39,939 nucleotides of DNA from CAZKKF01 sp964553285. Its GTDB lineage: Bacteria; Patescibacteriota; Minisyncoccia; Phycocordibacterales; Zambryskibacteraceae. Below, piece by piece: positions 17,589-25,603 of this stretch. The DNA is taken from contig CAZKKF010000006.1 in assembly GCA_964553285.1 (NCBI GenBank), positions 1 to 39,939 on the forward strand, read 5' to 3'. Position numbers and translations under genes: made by a program. The notes beneath the pieces are model-generated. The model searched no databases. It was given only the letters and a program-made list of their open reading frames with translations, and had not been told where the DNA came from. How positions within the stretch are numbered: the first letter of the stretch is position 1; the number at the start of each line of letters is the position of its first letter.

Positions 17589-18620
17589 ATGCGGCCTGTT
17601 CATATCTACGATAATATCATTTCCGTAGAGAATGTGCTCGAAGCCTGGCGGGAATTCCAAAGGGACAAAAAGAAACGCAATGATGTAGAGCGATTTTCAG
17701 TTCATCTGACTGATAACATCTTTACGCTTCATAGGGAGTTGGTGGATAAAACATATAGGCATGGTCCATACAAGGCGTTTAAAGTAAACGACCCGAAGCC
17801 ACGAGATATTCACAAAGCGACAGTCCGCGACAGGCTTCTCCACCACGCCATTTACCGAATCCTCTATCCGTATTTCGATCCAAAATTCATCTTCGACTCT
17901 TTTTCATGTCGCCGTTCCAAAGGAACGCATCGTGCCATCAATCGTTTCCGGGATTATGCGAGGAAGGTTTCCCAGAATCATACTCGGACCGTATGGGTGC
18001 TGAAATGTGACATTAGGAAGTTCTTCGCAAATATCGATCATGCAATTTTAATAGATATTTTGAGACGGCGAATCGGCAATGAGGATGTTGTCAAGCTCTT
18101 ACATGCGGTAATCAGCAGTTTCCATACTAAAGACAAGCCTAGCGTTGGTCTTCCTTTGGGCAACCTGACCTCGCAGCTCTTGGTCAACATCTACATGAAC
18201 GAATTCGACCATTTTCTGAAGCGTAAGCTAAAAACAAGTTATTGCGTCCGCTATGCCGATGATTTCGTCATCTTGAATGAAAACAAGAAATATCTGGAGA
18301 ATATATTGCCTCGGATATCGGAGTTTCTAGAGGGTAGATTGAAACTGTCTTTACATCCGGACAAAGTGTTCATACGCACGATCGCTTCGGGAGTGGATTT
18401 TCTGGGCTGGGTGCATTTTCCGCATCATCGAGTTCCAAGGACATCGACCAGAAGGAGGATGTTCAAGAACCTGGCCAACAATCCGAAAGCGGGATCTTTA
18501 GCTTCATATCAGGGGCTTTTGTCGCATGGGAATACGCACAAACTACAAAAAGAGATCATTGATCGGAGCGAAACCGATCTCGCTAGGAATAGCGGTTTGA
18601 AACTTGACGACCTACGATAA
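17589..18620 (+). CDS. DGR reverse transcriptase
   Basis: 343 residues from the ATG at 17589. A TTG start at 17535 would add a low-complexity RERERE stretch translated from the GA tract, so it is rejected. RT motifs in order: DIRKFF with catalytic Asp141, LGNLTSQ (190-196), YADD (222-225) and the LSLHPDKV thumb-proximal block. The LGxxxSQ form in place of the QGxxxSP of group II intron and retron enzymes is the known DGR hallmark. No maturase, endonuclease or protease domain is present and the length is normal for DGR RTs. It copies the template RNA with errors at adenines, together with Avd. A GA-rich sequence gives the ribosome site. Confidence 0.95.
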   Translation: MRPVHIYDNIISVENVLEAWREFQRDKKKRNDVERFSVHLTDNIFTLHRELVDKTYRHGPYKAFKVNDPKPRDIHKATVRDRLLHHAIYRILYPYFDPKFIFDSFSCRRSKGTHRAINRFRDYARKVSQNHTRTVWVLKCDIRKFFANIDHAILIDILRRRIGNEDVVKLLHAVISSFHTKDKPSVGLPLGNLTSQLLVNIYMNEFDHFLKRKLKTSYCVRYADDFVILNENKKYLENILPRISEFLEGRLKLSLHPDKVFIRTIASGVDFLGWVHFPHHRVPRTSTRRRMFKNLANNPKAGSLASYQGLLSHGNTHKLQKEIIDRSETDLARNSGLKLDDLR

Positions 18621-19045
18621 GTGCTCTGTTGGGCCCTCATGGTAGGTCTCACTAGCGTGTGCCCCACTCGGGTCTTGGACGAGGCGATATCAAGCGTTGT
18701 AAGGGTTTCTTTAGAGAATTTCCTAGTTTTGAGTGATGCTTCCGCATAGGGGGTCATTTTCAGGAAAACGAGGTCTCAAATGCCAATTTTAGGATTCAAA
18801 ATGCGACAATGCTACACACATAAAAGCTCGATATTCTGTGTAAATGAGACAGATGAGACACGAAAATGGTGGTTTCGACACTGTCTCATTTGCGAATCAA
18901 AATGAAGCAAAATAAGGGTATTTAGATAAAAATATCGTAATTAAAGGTTGAAAGTGCCGTACACAGTTTTGACAACAGTCTTTTTATATACTAGGGTGAT
19001 GTCGGACCCAACCGCTCATTAACAAAAACAAGAAAGGAGAAAGCC
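18621..19045. other. Intergenic stretch after the RT, with inverted repeat and candidate promoter
   Basis: No gene is seen. It contains an 11-bp perfect inverted repeat, aaatgagacag (18842-18852) and its complement (18881-18891), with inner complementarity, which could be a hairpin or a two-site operator. Nearer the next gene, TTGACA (about 18970) and TATACT are present but only 12 bp apart, so the promoter is uncertain. A strong GAAAGGAG ribosome site (19032-19039) precedes the ATG at 19046. Confidence 0.5.
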
Positions 19046-19774
19046 ATGTACAGCAAAGGACTTCTGATGCTCGAGTTGGAGCCTAAGCTCCTCTGTGAGT
19101 ACGACGATGGGAACTACAATACGCTTGTTTTCGGCTTTACGCCAAACTCCCGTATCGAACTTCCTGCCGGTTATACTCACTTCGGTCTGATCGTGAAAGG
19201 TGATGTCGTCCTCTCCTTCAACAAGAGGGAACGGCATCTGTTTGAAGGAGATTTCTTCTCCGTCATTGGTTCAGCGACGATTGAAAGTCGTGGACTCGGA
19301 ATGGTGAGTTCGGCGAAAGGATATGCCGGATTCAATGTCTGTGGTGGACCTCTCGAACCGAGAGGGAAGCTACGCTACATCAATGGTTGCACTGATACGT
19401 TGTTGGTGCCGCCAGTCAGAAAAGGTGATCCGTGTCTGAACCATCTGCACTTTCCTGCGCAGTCAGTTCAGACACCCCATACTCACCCTTCGGTTCGGGT
19501 AAACATCGTATATCGTGGTTCAGGGGTATGTGTCGTGCCAGAAGATGAGAAGAAGTGTGTTCCGCTCGTGAGTGGGTACGCTTTCATCATGAAAACCGAC
19601 ACCCTGCACAGTTTTGACACGGAAGATGAAAGTATGGATGTCATCACGTTCCATCCCGATAGTGATACCGGTATGACTGACGACGATCACCCGATGGTCA
19701 ATCGCACTATCGTCGATGGCGTAAGTGCAAAATTCATCGACAACATTCGAACCAAGAAAGGGGTCATTGGATGA
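19046..19774 (+). CDS. Cupin-fold protein, probably metal-binding
   Basis: 242 residues with two beta-rich halves. The second half carries cupin motif 1-like PHTHPSVRVNIVYRGSG (HxH present, the usual Glu replaced) and motif 2-like GYAFIMKTDTLHSFD with its His; HLHFP lies just before. These His residues would bind a metal, as in cupins that act as sugar isomerases, dioxygenases or small-molecule sensors. The stop overlaps the next start by four bases (ATGA), so it is translationally coupled to a sugar nucleotidyltransferase-like gene, which hints at sugar or nucleotide-sugar chemistry. The exact reaction is unknown. A very strong Shine-Dalgarno sets it apart from the many leaderless genes nearby. 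Confidence 0.65.
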   Translation: MYSKGLLMLELEPKLLCEYDDGNYNTLVFGFTPNSRIELPAGYTHFGLIVKGDVVLSFNKRERHLFEGDFFSVIGSATIESRGLGMVSSAKGYAGFNVCGGPLEPRGKLRYINGCTDTLLVPPVRKGDPCLNHLHFPAQSVQTPHTHPSVRVNIVYRGSGVCVVPEDEKKCVPLVSGYAFIMKTDTLHSFDTEDESMDVITFHPDSDTGMTDDDHPMVNRTIVDGVSAKFIDNIRTKKGVIG

Positions 19775-20469
19775 AAACACTACATGTCAGTGCCGGTGGA
19801 CGGAGCGAGCGGATTGCTGCTTATATCTTCTCCATCAAACCGTTCATGCCCAAGCATCTCTTACCTATCCCAACAGAGGGTAAGACGATTCTGGGGGAGA
19901 TTGTCTTCAAAGCTCTGGGGGATTTCGAGGAAATAAAAGTCTGGTCTAGCAAAGAGACCTATCCTCGAATTTCCCTGGCACTGGACAGGCTTGTCCACGT
20001 GAAGTTACAAGTGGACGCGACCATGACCGGTCCACTCGGTCCGATGATTCGTGCTCTGATTAACACCAGATCGCGAACGTTTGGATGCGCAGGCGACTTC
20101 TATTGCGATTTCTCTTGGAAAGAGTTCGAGAAGTTCCATGATGCTCATGGGCTTCCGATTTCAATCCTTGTCGCAAAAAGTGTACCTGCGCCAGGCGGGG
20201 CGCATTTCCATCTTAGTGATGGGACTGTTACCGACTGGGAACGGGTCAAGAGAACAACGAAAGACGACCTGATCAACATTGGTTGTTACATCGTTGATCC
20301 TGTGCCAGAAGTAATCGCGGCCGTGAAGGAGATGAAGACACACAAAGAAGACCCGTTCTTCGATACCTTCATTTCGAGGAAGCTCATATCTGGGTACGAT
20401 CCGGGTACGAACGGCTTCAACGTGAACGTCGCTGAGGTGTACGAGAGTCTCTTGCACGCCCTAGCATAA
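19771..20469 (+). CDS. Nucleotidyltransferase-like protein (NTP_transferase/GlmU-type fold)
   Basis: 232 residues. The N-terminus, HVSAGGRSERI then KPFMPKHLLPIP, is a diverged version of the GGxGxRL...PKxLLP signature of sugar-phosphate nucleotidyltransferases. GCAGDFYCDFSWKEF matches the region that usually holds the metal-binding GD (normally LxGD). These enzymes join a sugar phosphate to an NTP to make activated sugars. The glycine-rich loop is shorter than standard (GGRSERI), so substrate or even activity may differ. Coupled by overlap to the cupin gene and followed by a clear terminator, so the two form a unit. Confidence 0.65.
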   Translation: MKTLHVSAGGRSERIAAYIFSIKPFMPKHLLPIPTEGKTILGEIVFKALGDFEEIKVWSSKETYPRISLALDRLVHVKLQVDATMTGPLGPMIRALINTRSRTFGCAGDFYCDFSWKEFEKFHDAHGLPISILVAKSVPAPGGAHFHLSDGTVTDWERVKRTTKDDLINIGCYIVDPVPEVIAAVKEMKTHKEDPFFDTFISRKLISGYDPGTNGFNVNVAEVYESLLHALA

Positions 20470-20502
20470 AAAAGGGGGCGTCAGAAATGATGCCCCCCTT
20501 TA
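20470..20502 (+). terminator. Terminator of the cupin/nucleotidyltransferase pair
   Basis: A G/C-rich stem (aaagggggc-g-tc against gatgccccccttt) with a 6-nt loop, ending in a short T-containing tail, right after the stop. Confidence 0.75.
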
Positions 20503-20529
20503 TTCAACCTCAAAAGAAAGGAGTGAAAG

Positions 20530-20982
20530 ATGAACGAGACTGCCTTCGTAATCAAAAACCCAAAAGTTCGAACAGCAGATCAGCTGATTCGGGCTGGTCG
20601 CTACGACGAGGTCAACTATGTGATCAACGAGGGAATTACGAAGAAAAGGTTCCCACTGGATGATCAGATTGTTGGAGAGTACACAATCGTGATTCTTGAT
20701 GCTGATTGTGATGTCGGTTCGCATGACGTGTTGTCTGAAGCACGCACCAAGCGACTTCTTCGACCGACTTATGCGGATGTTTTTCTCCTCGGAGAACAGC
20801 ATCCTGACGAGCAACTGAAAGGACCGATTGTGTTTCTACATGATCCTCAGTATTTCTGGAGCGGACATTCATTCAACATGGTCTTGAACGCTACCCGTAA
20901 GAATCGCATCATTAGCCTCGTTTCATCAGGAGGTTGGTGGCATAGCGGCTATCGGTTTGCATTCATTCTCCGTCAGACATAA
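20530..20982 (+). CDS. Hypothetical protein, 150 residues
   Basis: I do not recognise a family. The protein is mixed alpha/beta and soluble. Visible features: EYTIVILDADCDVGSHDVL in the middle, GPIVFLHDPQYFWSGHSFN, and a Trp/Gly-rich stretch SSGGWWHSGYRF near the end. A strong ribosome site (AAAGGAG, 7 bp before the ATG) like that of the cupin gene suggests the two units arrived together. It stands alone between two terminators (20470 and 21007). Confidence 0.75.
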   Translation: MNETAFVIKNPKVRTADQLIRAGRYDEVNYVINEGITKKRFPLDDQIVGEYTIVILDADCDVGSHDVLSEARTKRLLRPTYADVFLLGEQHPDEQLKGPIVFLHDPQYFWSGHSFNMVLNATRKNRIISLVSSGGWWHSGYRFAFILRQT

Positions 20983-21006
20983 CAAGCAGACAGCGAGATC
21001 AAGCCC

Positions 21007-21042
21007 AATGCCAATGATAGCAATATCATTGGCATTTTTTTT
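21007..21042 (+). terminator. Strong intrinsic terminator
   Basis: A perfect 13-bp stem (aatgccaatgata and complement), GCAA tetraloop and a run of eight T. Its right arm also contains the -35 of the next gene. Confidence 0.9.
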
Positions 21043-21057
21043 ATAAATTGGTATAAT
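21029..21057 (+). promoter_or_regulatory. Promoter of the histidine phosphatase gene, leaderless
   Basis: TTGGCA (21029-21034), 17 bp, TATAAT (21052-21057). The ATG is at 21065, so the predicted start of transcription is the start codon itself. The -35 lies within the upstream terminator. Confidence 0.75.
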
Positions 21058-21064
21058 CTACCAC

Positions 21065-21640
21065 ATGCAAAATACTCGCCTCATATTCCTGCGTCATGCA
21101 GACACCCAAAAAGACCCATCTGTTAATGCGGCCGAGTGGGGACTCTCTGAACAGGGAAAACAACAGGCTGAAGAAGTGTCAAAATTGCCGATCATGGATG
21201 CTATTGATGTGATCTACGTGTCTGAAGAACCAAAAACGTCATTGACTGTTGAGCCATTGGCTAAACGGTTAGGAGAGGAAGTGCAAGTACTTCCTGCTTT
21301 TAATGAAGTCAAACGAGGTGATAAATTCCTAACAAAAGAAGAATTCGAGCAAGAAAAAGTGAAGCAACTCACCGATCTTTCTTATCCGGCTTTTGGTGGC
21401 GAAACAGGCACACAAGCGTTAGAGCGGTTCAGGCAAGGAATTGAACAAGTAACTGCGGAGAATGCAGGTAAGACAATTCTCATTGTCACACACGGCACTG
21501 TGCTCAATATTTACTTTGCCGATCTTTTGAATGCATACGCAGAATTACCGGATCGTTGGAACAAGACCGCTTTTTGTGCTGTTGGCGTAATAGAAAATGG
21601 GGAAATAGTACAAGACATTATTAGTCCTGTTGAAGAATAA
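21065..21640 (+). CDS. Histidine phosphatase superfamily protein (phosphoglycerate mutase-like)
   Basis: 191 residues. The catalytic motif is LRHADT with Arg10-His11, the RHA variant of RHG, and the second His lies in IVTHGTVLN near residue 147; ETGTQALERF is the usual mid region. The family uses a phosphohistidine intermediate to remove or move phosphate on small molecules or proteins. The substrate is not predictable. Expressed from its own leaderless promoter; its 3' end overlaps that of a convergent gene by 20 bp. Confidence 0.85.
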   Translation: MQNTRLIFLRHADTQKDPSVNAAEWGLSEQGKQQAEEVSKLPIMDAIDVIYVSEEPKTSLTVEPLAKRLGEEVQVLPAFNEVKRGDKFLTKEEFEQEKVKQLTDLSYPAFGGETGTQALERFRQGIEQVTAENAGKTILIVTHGTVLNIYFADLLNAYAELPDRWNKTAFCAVGVIENGEIVQDIISPVEE

Positions 21641-23081
21641 TCTCTCCTCGACTGGCATTTACCTTTACTCGTTGCCCGTCTTTTAGGAGGTGTGTTGCGT
21701 TTTTGACCCCGATACAGCAAGGCTTATTTATTTCTCTGCATACGACAGAAGCGTGGCTTAATATTCCACCTTCTTCAGTAATTACCGCTGCTGATCGGTA
21801 CATAGCTTCTATTAGGTCAAAGTCCGTACCAATAGCGACCATGATATCTCCTTGTTTTACTTTGTCCGCATCTCTCTTTGTGAGGACGATTTTGCATTCC
21901 CCTGTGCATTCTCCTTGAGAAGCACACTGTCCGCGCAATACTTTTTCTGCCTCTAAATTTATGACAGGCAACAAACCGTCGGTATATATTCTGAAGTCTT
22001 CAAAACGTGTAAAGACAATTCCATTCGTCTGCCGAGAAGTGATTTCTTCTTTGCTGACTTTTTTGCCATGATTCAAGAGGTCGGTTATCTCTGCCAAAAG
22101 ATAGAAGTTCAAATTATCACGAGTCTCAAGATTTCTTCGTGCAATTTCGTCGAGAATCAAAAATCTGTATTTAATACTCTGACCAAGCAATGCCTTATTG
22201 GTGTCACGAAAAATTCCCCCGGTAACAAGTAGTGGTATCAGGATATCCAGCTTTTTGCTTCCTAAACGCTCTAATAGCTTCCTTGATTCAGAAGAAAGTA
22301 ATCTTGAGAAAATTACTCTCGCTGGCGGCAACGTTTTATCGTCAAGATATTCTTTGAATATTAGCCAAAATTCATTGAAATCTCTCGGTGTTTCTCCGTA
22401 TGCAGAATAAAGATATTGGTATACATCACAGTGCCGCTCAATGTCATGTTTGGCTTTTGTCTCATCGTACAATGATAGCTTCTTGAGTAGTTTCCATTTT
22501 CTTGCGATTCTATAAAGTTCTCTCTTTTCTTTTTGTGATGCCGTCGATTCTTGCGTTTGAATTAGCTTAATAAATACCTCATCCGCTTCAGTTTTGTTCG
22601 ATACGACCTCACCCACGATTCTCTTGATTGCTGTATTCAAACCATGTTCGACTTGTACAAAATTCAAGACATACAATTCTCCCAAAACAATAGATTGGAA
22701 ATTTACCAACAAAGCAGCGAGGTCTTCATTTGAAAGCGCAGGAAGTGAATTGTGCTCTAATACCCTCATGAATTCATGGAAGTATTCGCGTTTTCTTCCG
22801 TAAAGAGTCTTTGTGCTTTTTAGAATTAATGGATTTAGTGTGTAGTATTGGTGCCCGAGTAGCTCTCCCAAGCGGTCCCATTCTCTGGCTGGGGCATAGG
22901 AATTTACAATGCCGTCTTTCCATATGGTGATCGTGTGTCTGAACCTGATCGAGTTGATTTTTGGTTCATGGCGATTGTATAGATCATGAATGAATTCAAC
23001 GCCCATCAAATGAGCGACATTACGCATATTTATTCGTTTCCATTCCGTAGATTTCCCATCAATGTGTTTACTGTCAATCAT
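21621..23081 (-). CDS. PEP-synthase-like protein: unknown N-terminal domain plus PEP-utilising mobile (swivelling His) domain
   Basis: 486 residues. The last 60 or so form the PEP-utiliser mobile domain: EEGGILSHASVVCRE with the phospho-carrier His443, then NKPCCIGV and the closing VKVNASRGEI. The preceding 420 residues are helical and charged and are not the PEP/pyruvate-binding TIM barrel of PEP synthase or pyruvate phosphate dikinase. The partner gene upstream (5-bp gap) supplies the ATP-grasp domain. Together they give ATP-grasp, unknown acceptor-binding domain and His domain, the order seen in rifampin phosphotransferase. A plausible role is phosphorylating an unidentified small molecule. 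Both genes lie on one operon on the minus strand. Confidence 0.75.
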   Translation of the reverse strand: MIDSKHIDGKSTEWKRINMRNVAHLMGVEFIHDLYNRHEPKINSIRFRHTITIWKDGIVNSYAPAREWDRLGELLGHQYYTLNPLILKSTKTLYGRKREYFHEFMRVLEHNSLPALSNEDLAALLVNFQSIVLGELYVLNFVQVEHGLNTAIKRIVGEVVSNKTEADEVFIKLIQTQESTASQKEKRELYRIARKWKLLKKLSLYDETKAKHDIERHCDVYQYLYSAYGETPRDFNEFWLIFKEYLDDKTLPPARVIFSRLLSSESRKLLERLGSKKLDILIPLLVTGGIFRDTNKALLGQSIKYRFLILDEIARRNLETRDNLNFYLLAEITDLLNHGKKVSKEEITSRQTNGIVFTRFEDFRIYTDGLLPVINLEAEKVLRGQCASQGECTGECKIVLTKRDADKVKQGDIMVAIGTDFDLIEAMYRSAAVITEEGGILSHASVVCREINKPCCIGVKNATHLLKDGQRVKVNASRGEIILQQD

Positions 23082-23085
23082 TTCT

Positions 23086-24054
23086 TTATTTTAGTGTGGT
23101 AATCGGCCTGCTCTGTACAATATAAAACTTTCCGTCTTTATACGCCCACTCGATGTCGCAGGGAAAACCGTAATGATTTTCAATACCAACTATGATCTCA
23201 GAGAGCTCGAGAATCTGTTTTTCATTTAGGACTTGGGAAGATGCTTTGGGTTCGGGAATACCTCTCCATTCATTATTGCCATGTTCCTTTGAATTGCTTT
23301 CGGAACGATATAACCCTCTTTCCTGTGTAGAAACATTAATATCAAGAATCTTTCTCGGCTCTTTCTCAACCACATACGAATCGGGAGTGACGGATCCAGA
23401 TACAATGGCCTCGCCAAGACCAAACCCCGCCTCGATGATAAGCTGGTTGCGATCCTCTGTGACGGGATGCACGGAAAACGCAATACCGGAAAGTTCGGAG
23501 TTCACCATCTTCTGTACCACAACCGCTACTGAAATTTTTGTTGCATGCAAACCTTTTTCAAAACGATAGAATATGGCACGCGGTGTAAAGAGCGAAGACC
23601 AACAAAGTTTCACCTTCGTGAGAACATCATCTTCTGTGGTGTTGAGATATGATTCAAGCTGACCCGCCCATGCATGGTCTGTCCCATCTTCAGCTGTAGC
23701 AGATGAGCGTACCGCAACATATCTCGTATCAAGCTCCTTGAACGATTTACTTATTTCATCAGCAATATCCCTCGGCATCTCTCGTGAGAGAATGAGTGCC
23801 CGGATACTTTCGGAAGCTGCTTCAACAGTGTGAATTACCTGATGATCGACCTTATCCAAAATTGCATCAATTTCCTGCACAAGATCAGTTTCCTTGATGA
23901 ATTGCTCGAAAGATTCAGCCAATACAACGAATCCCGGAGGAACCGGGATTCCTACCTGGGTCATCCCGCCGAGGGAAGCACCCTTTCCGCCCGCCAAAGC
24001 TGCGTCCCCTTTATTTAGTTTGGTGAAATTTCGGACGAGTTCCATAAGCTTCAT
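23086..24054 (-). CDS. PEP/pyruvate-binding (PPDK_N) ATP-grasp domain protein
   Basis: 322 residues, covering almost exactly one PPDK_N domain. Signatures: GGKGASLGGM near the start, PPGFVV, YVAVRSSATAEDG, AGQLESYLN, GIAFSVHPVTED, and the closing DIEWAYKDGKFYIVQSRPIT. In PEP synthase and pyruvate phosphate dikinase this domain uses ATP to phosphorylate the mobile His; here the His domain is in the next gene, so the two products should form a complex. The first gene of the pair; no promoter stands out in the 86 bp shared with the divergent recombinase. Confidence 0.9.
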   Translation of the reverse strand: MKLMELVRNFTKLNKGDAALAGGKGASLGGMTQVGIPVPPGFVVLAESFEQFIKETDLVQEIDAILDKVDHQVIHTVEAASESIRALILSREMPRDIADEISKSFKELDTRYVAVRSSATAEDGTDHAWAGQLESYLNTTEDDVLTKVKLCWSSLFTPRAIFYRFEKGLHATKISVAVVVQKMVNSELSGIAFSVHPVTEDRNQLIIEAGFGLGEAIVSGSVTPDSYVVEKEPRKILDINVSTQERGLYRSESNSKEHGNNEWRGIPEPKASSQVLNEKQILELSEIIVGIENHYGFPCDIEWAYKDGKFYIVQSRPITTLK

Positions 24055-24140
24055 TTAAACATGAATTAACCATTCTGAGAAGACTCACCAACCCCCTGAG
24101 GGCCTAGACTCCCCAAAGGGTCTGCGTCATCAATGTAGGT

Positions 24141-25460
24141 ATGGAAACAATGAATCAAAGACCCATGGGACCAGGGGTCAAACAACCGGAGCAGATACCG
24201 ATTAAGTACTGCCTCTATGCCCGCAAATCAACGGAGCAGGAGGACAAGCAAGTTCTGTCGATCGACAGCCAGATACAGGAAATGGAGAAGATGGCGAGAA
24301 ACGAAGGGCTTGAGATAGTGGTCACAAAGAAAGAGTCTCATTCTGCCAAAGAAGCAGGACAACGACCCGTGTTCAATGAAATTGTGGAGGAATTGAAAGA
24401 AGGACGGTTTAGTGGAATCCTAACCTGGGCACCGGATCGTATCGCCCGAAACGCAGGAGACCTAGGAAGAATTGTGGATCTCATGGATCAGCAACGGTTA
24501 GTCGAGATTCGTACCTTCGGACAGAAGTTCAGCAATACCCCGAACGACAAGTTCATGCTGATGATCCTCGGATCGCAGGCGAAGCTTGAGAACGACAACA
24601 AGGTCATCAACGTGAAGCGAGGACTCCGGGCAAGATGCCAGATGGGACTGTGGCCATGTACCGCACCGACCGGATACTTAAACAGCAAGAATGTAGACAA
24701 ACGATGCCATGTGGAGATAGACCCAGTGAGGGCACCTGTCATCAAGGAAATATTTGAAAAGGTTGCGTACGAGAACTACTCGGGACGGATGATATACAGG
24801 TGGCTCAATGAAACGAAGTTTGTAACGAGAGGCAATAAGCCGATGACACTCGGCAACATATACAGAACACTCCGCATGACCTTCTACTACGGAGCATTTG
24901 AATACCCAATGGGAAGCGGAGACTGGTACGAGGGCAAGCACACTCCCATAATTACCAAAGAATTATTTGATCTGGTGCAGACGAAAATACAGGTTGAAAA
25001 AAAGAAAGCATACGGCAGAGAGTTCACCTTCACGAGGATGCTCCACTGTGCATATTGCGAATCGGGCATCACTGCTGAAGAAAAGATAAAGGAACTCAAA
25101 GACGGAGGGTTCAACGCCCACGTCTACTACCGATGCACCAAAGTGAAAGACCGGAATTGTCCGAACGAGTCGGTGAAGGAGTCGATACTGATAGACGAGA
25201 TGCTTCCGGTCATCGACAAGATGAGCTTGGACAAGAGCGAACTGAAACACAAACTTCAGGAAGAAGTGGCAAGGTATGCACTCTTCCAGACTGGGGTGCT
25301 GGGAGTAAATCTCAGCCAGTCAAAGAAGCAGAAGAACATCAGTATCAAGACATTCGCCAAGCATATGCTGAAGCACGGGACGATGATGCAAAAGAGAGAA
25401 ATCCTATCGTGCATCAAGAGCAGGATACTACTGAGAGACAAGAAGCTGACGATGGAGTAG
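24141..25460 (+). CDS. Large serine recombinase (site-specific integrase/resolvase family)
   Basis: 439 residues. Resolvase N-terminal domain from about residue 22 with YARKS (catalytic Ser30) and GILTWAPDRIARNAGD; recombinase domain about 180-280 including GRMIYRWLNETKF; a zinc ribbon (CAYCESG about 310, then YYRCTK and CPN). The enzyme family integrates, excises or inverts DNA through a 5'-phosphoserine linkage. It lies at the right edge of the accessory island, 143 bp before tRNA-Arg, so it is the best candidate for having moved the island, although it may also be resident. There is little Shine-Dalgarno (taggt). A strong hairpin terminator follows. Confidence 0.92.
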   Translation: METMNQRPMGPGVKQPEQIPIKYCLYARKSTEQEDKQVLSIDSQIQEMEKMARNEGLEIVVTKKESHSAKEAGQRPVFNEIVEELKEGRFSGILTWAPDRIARNAGDLGRIVDLMDQQRLVEIRTFGQKFSNTPNDKFMLMILGSQAKLENDNKVINVKRGLRARCQMGLWPCTAPTGYLNSKNVDKRCHVEIDPVRAPVIKEIFEKVAYENYSGRMIYRWLNETKFVTRGNKPMTLGNIYRTLRMTFYYGAFEYPMGSGDWYEGKHTPIITKELFDLVQTKIQVEKKKAYGREFTFTRMLHCAYCESGITAEEKIKELKDGGFNAHVYYRCTKVKDRNCPNESVKESILIDEMLPVIDKMSLDKSELKHKLQEEVARYALFQTGVLGVNLSQSKKQKNISIKTFAKHMLKHGTMMQKREILSCIKSRILLRDKKLTME

Positions 25461-25476
25461 CGTAACGGGAACAGAC

Positions 25477-25514
25477 ACACAAAAACGGAGAGGATATCTC
25501 CGTTTTTGTGTTTG
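25477..25514 (+). terminator. Terminator of the recombinase gene
   Basis: A perfect 15-bp stem (acacaaaaacggaga and complement), 5-nt loop. The A/T-rich arm supplies the U-run on either strand. Confidence 0.85.
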
Positions 25515-25523
25515 AAAAGTCTT

Positions 25524-25536
25524 CAGGAATCGAACC
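25524..25536. repeat. 13-bp copy of the tRNA-Arg T-arm sequence
   Basis: caggaatcgaacc here is identical to 25613-25625 inside tRNA-Arg, 89 bp away. The bases around it do not fold into an intact tRNA. It could be part of an attachment site left by integration next to the recombinase, or a decayed tRNA. Confidence 0.4.
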
Positions 25537-25603
25537 GATTTTGGAAACTCGCACTCCTGAGATATGGCTCAGAATACTAGGGTTCCCGCATCGGCCTTGG
25601 TTG

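Noticed and set aside
17589..18620. Group II intron or retron reverse transcriptase
   Set aside because: LGNLTSQ motif, no maturase or intron RNA domains, and an Avd gene with TR/VR pair.
19771..19774. TGA read as glycine (code 25)
   Set aside because: TGA ends the cupin gene and several others at the expected family lengths, so it is a stop here.
21621..24054. Classical PEP synthase split by a frameshift
   Set aside because: The two genes have separate starts and stops and the pyruvate-binding barrel is missing entirely.
25524..25600. A second tRNA gene
   Set aside because: Only the T-loop-like segment is present; the T stem is mismatched and no acceptor or anticodon stem forms.
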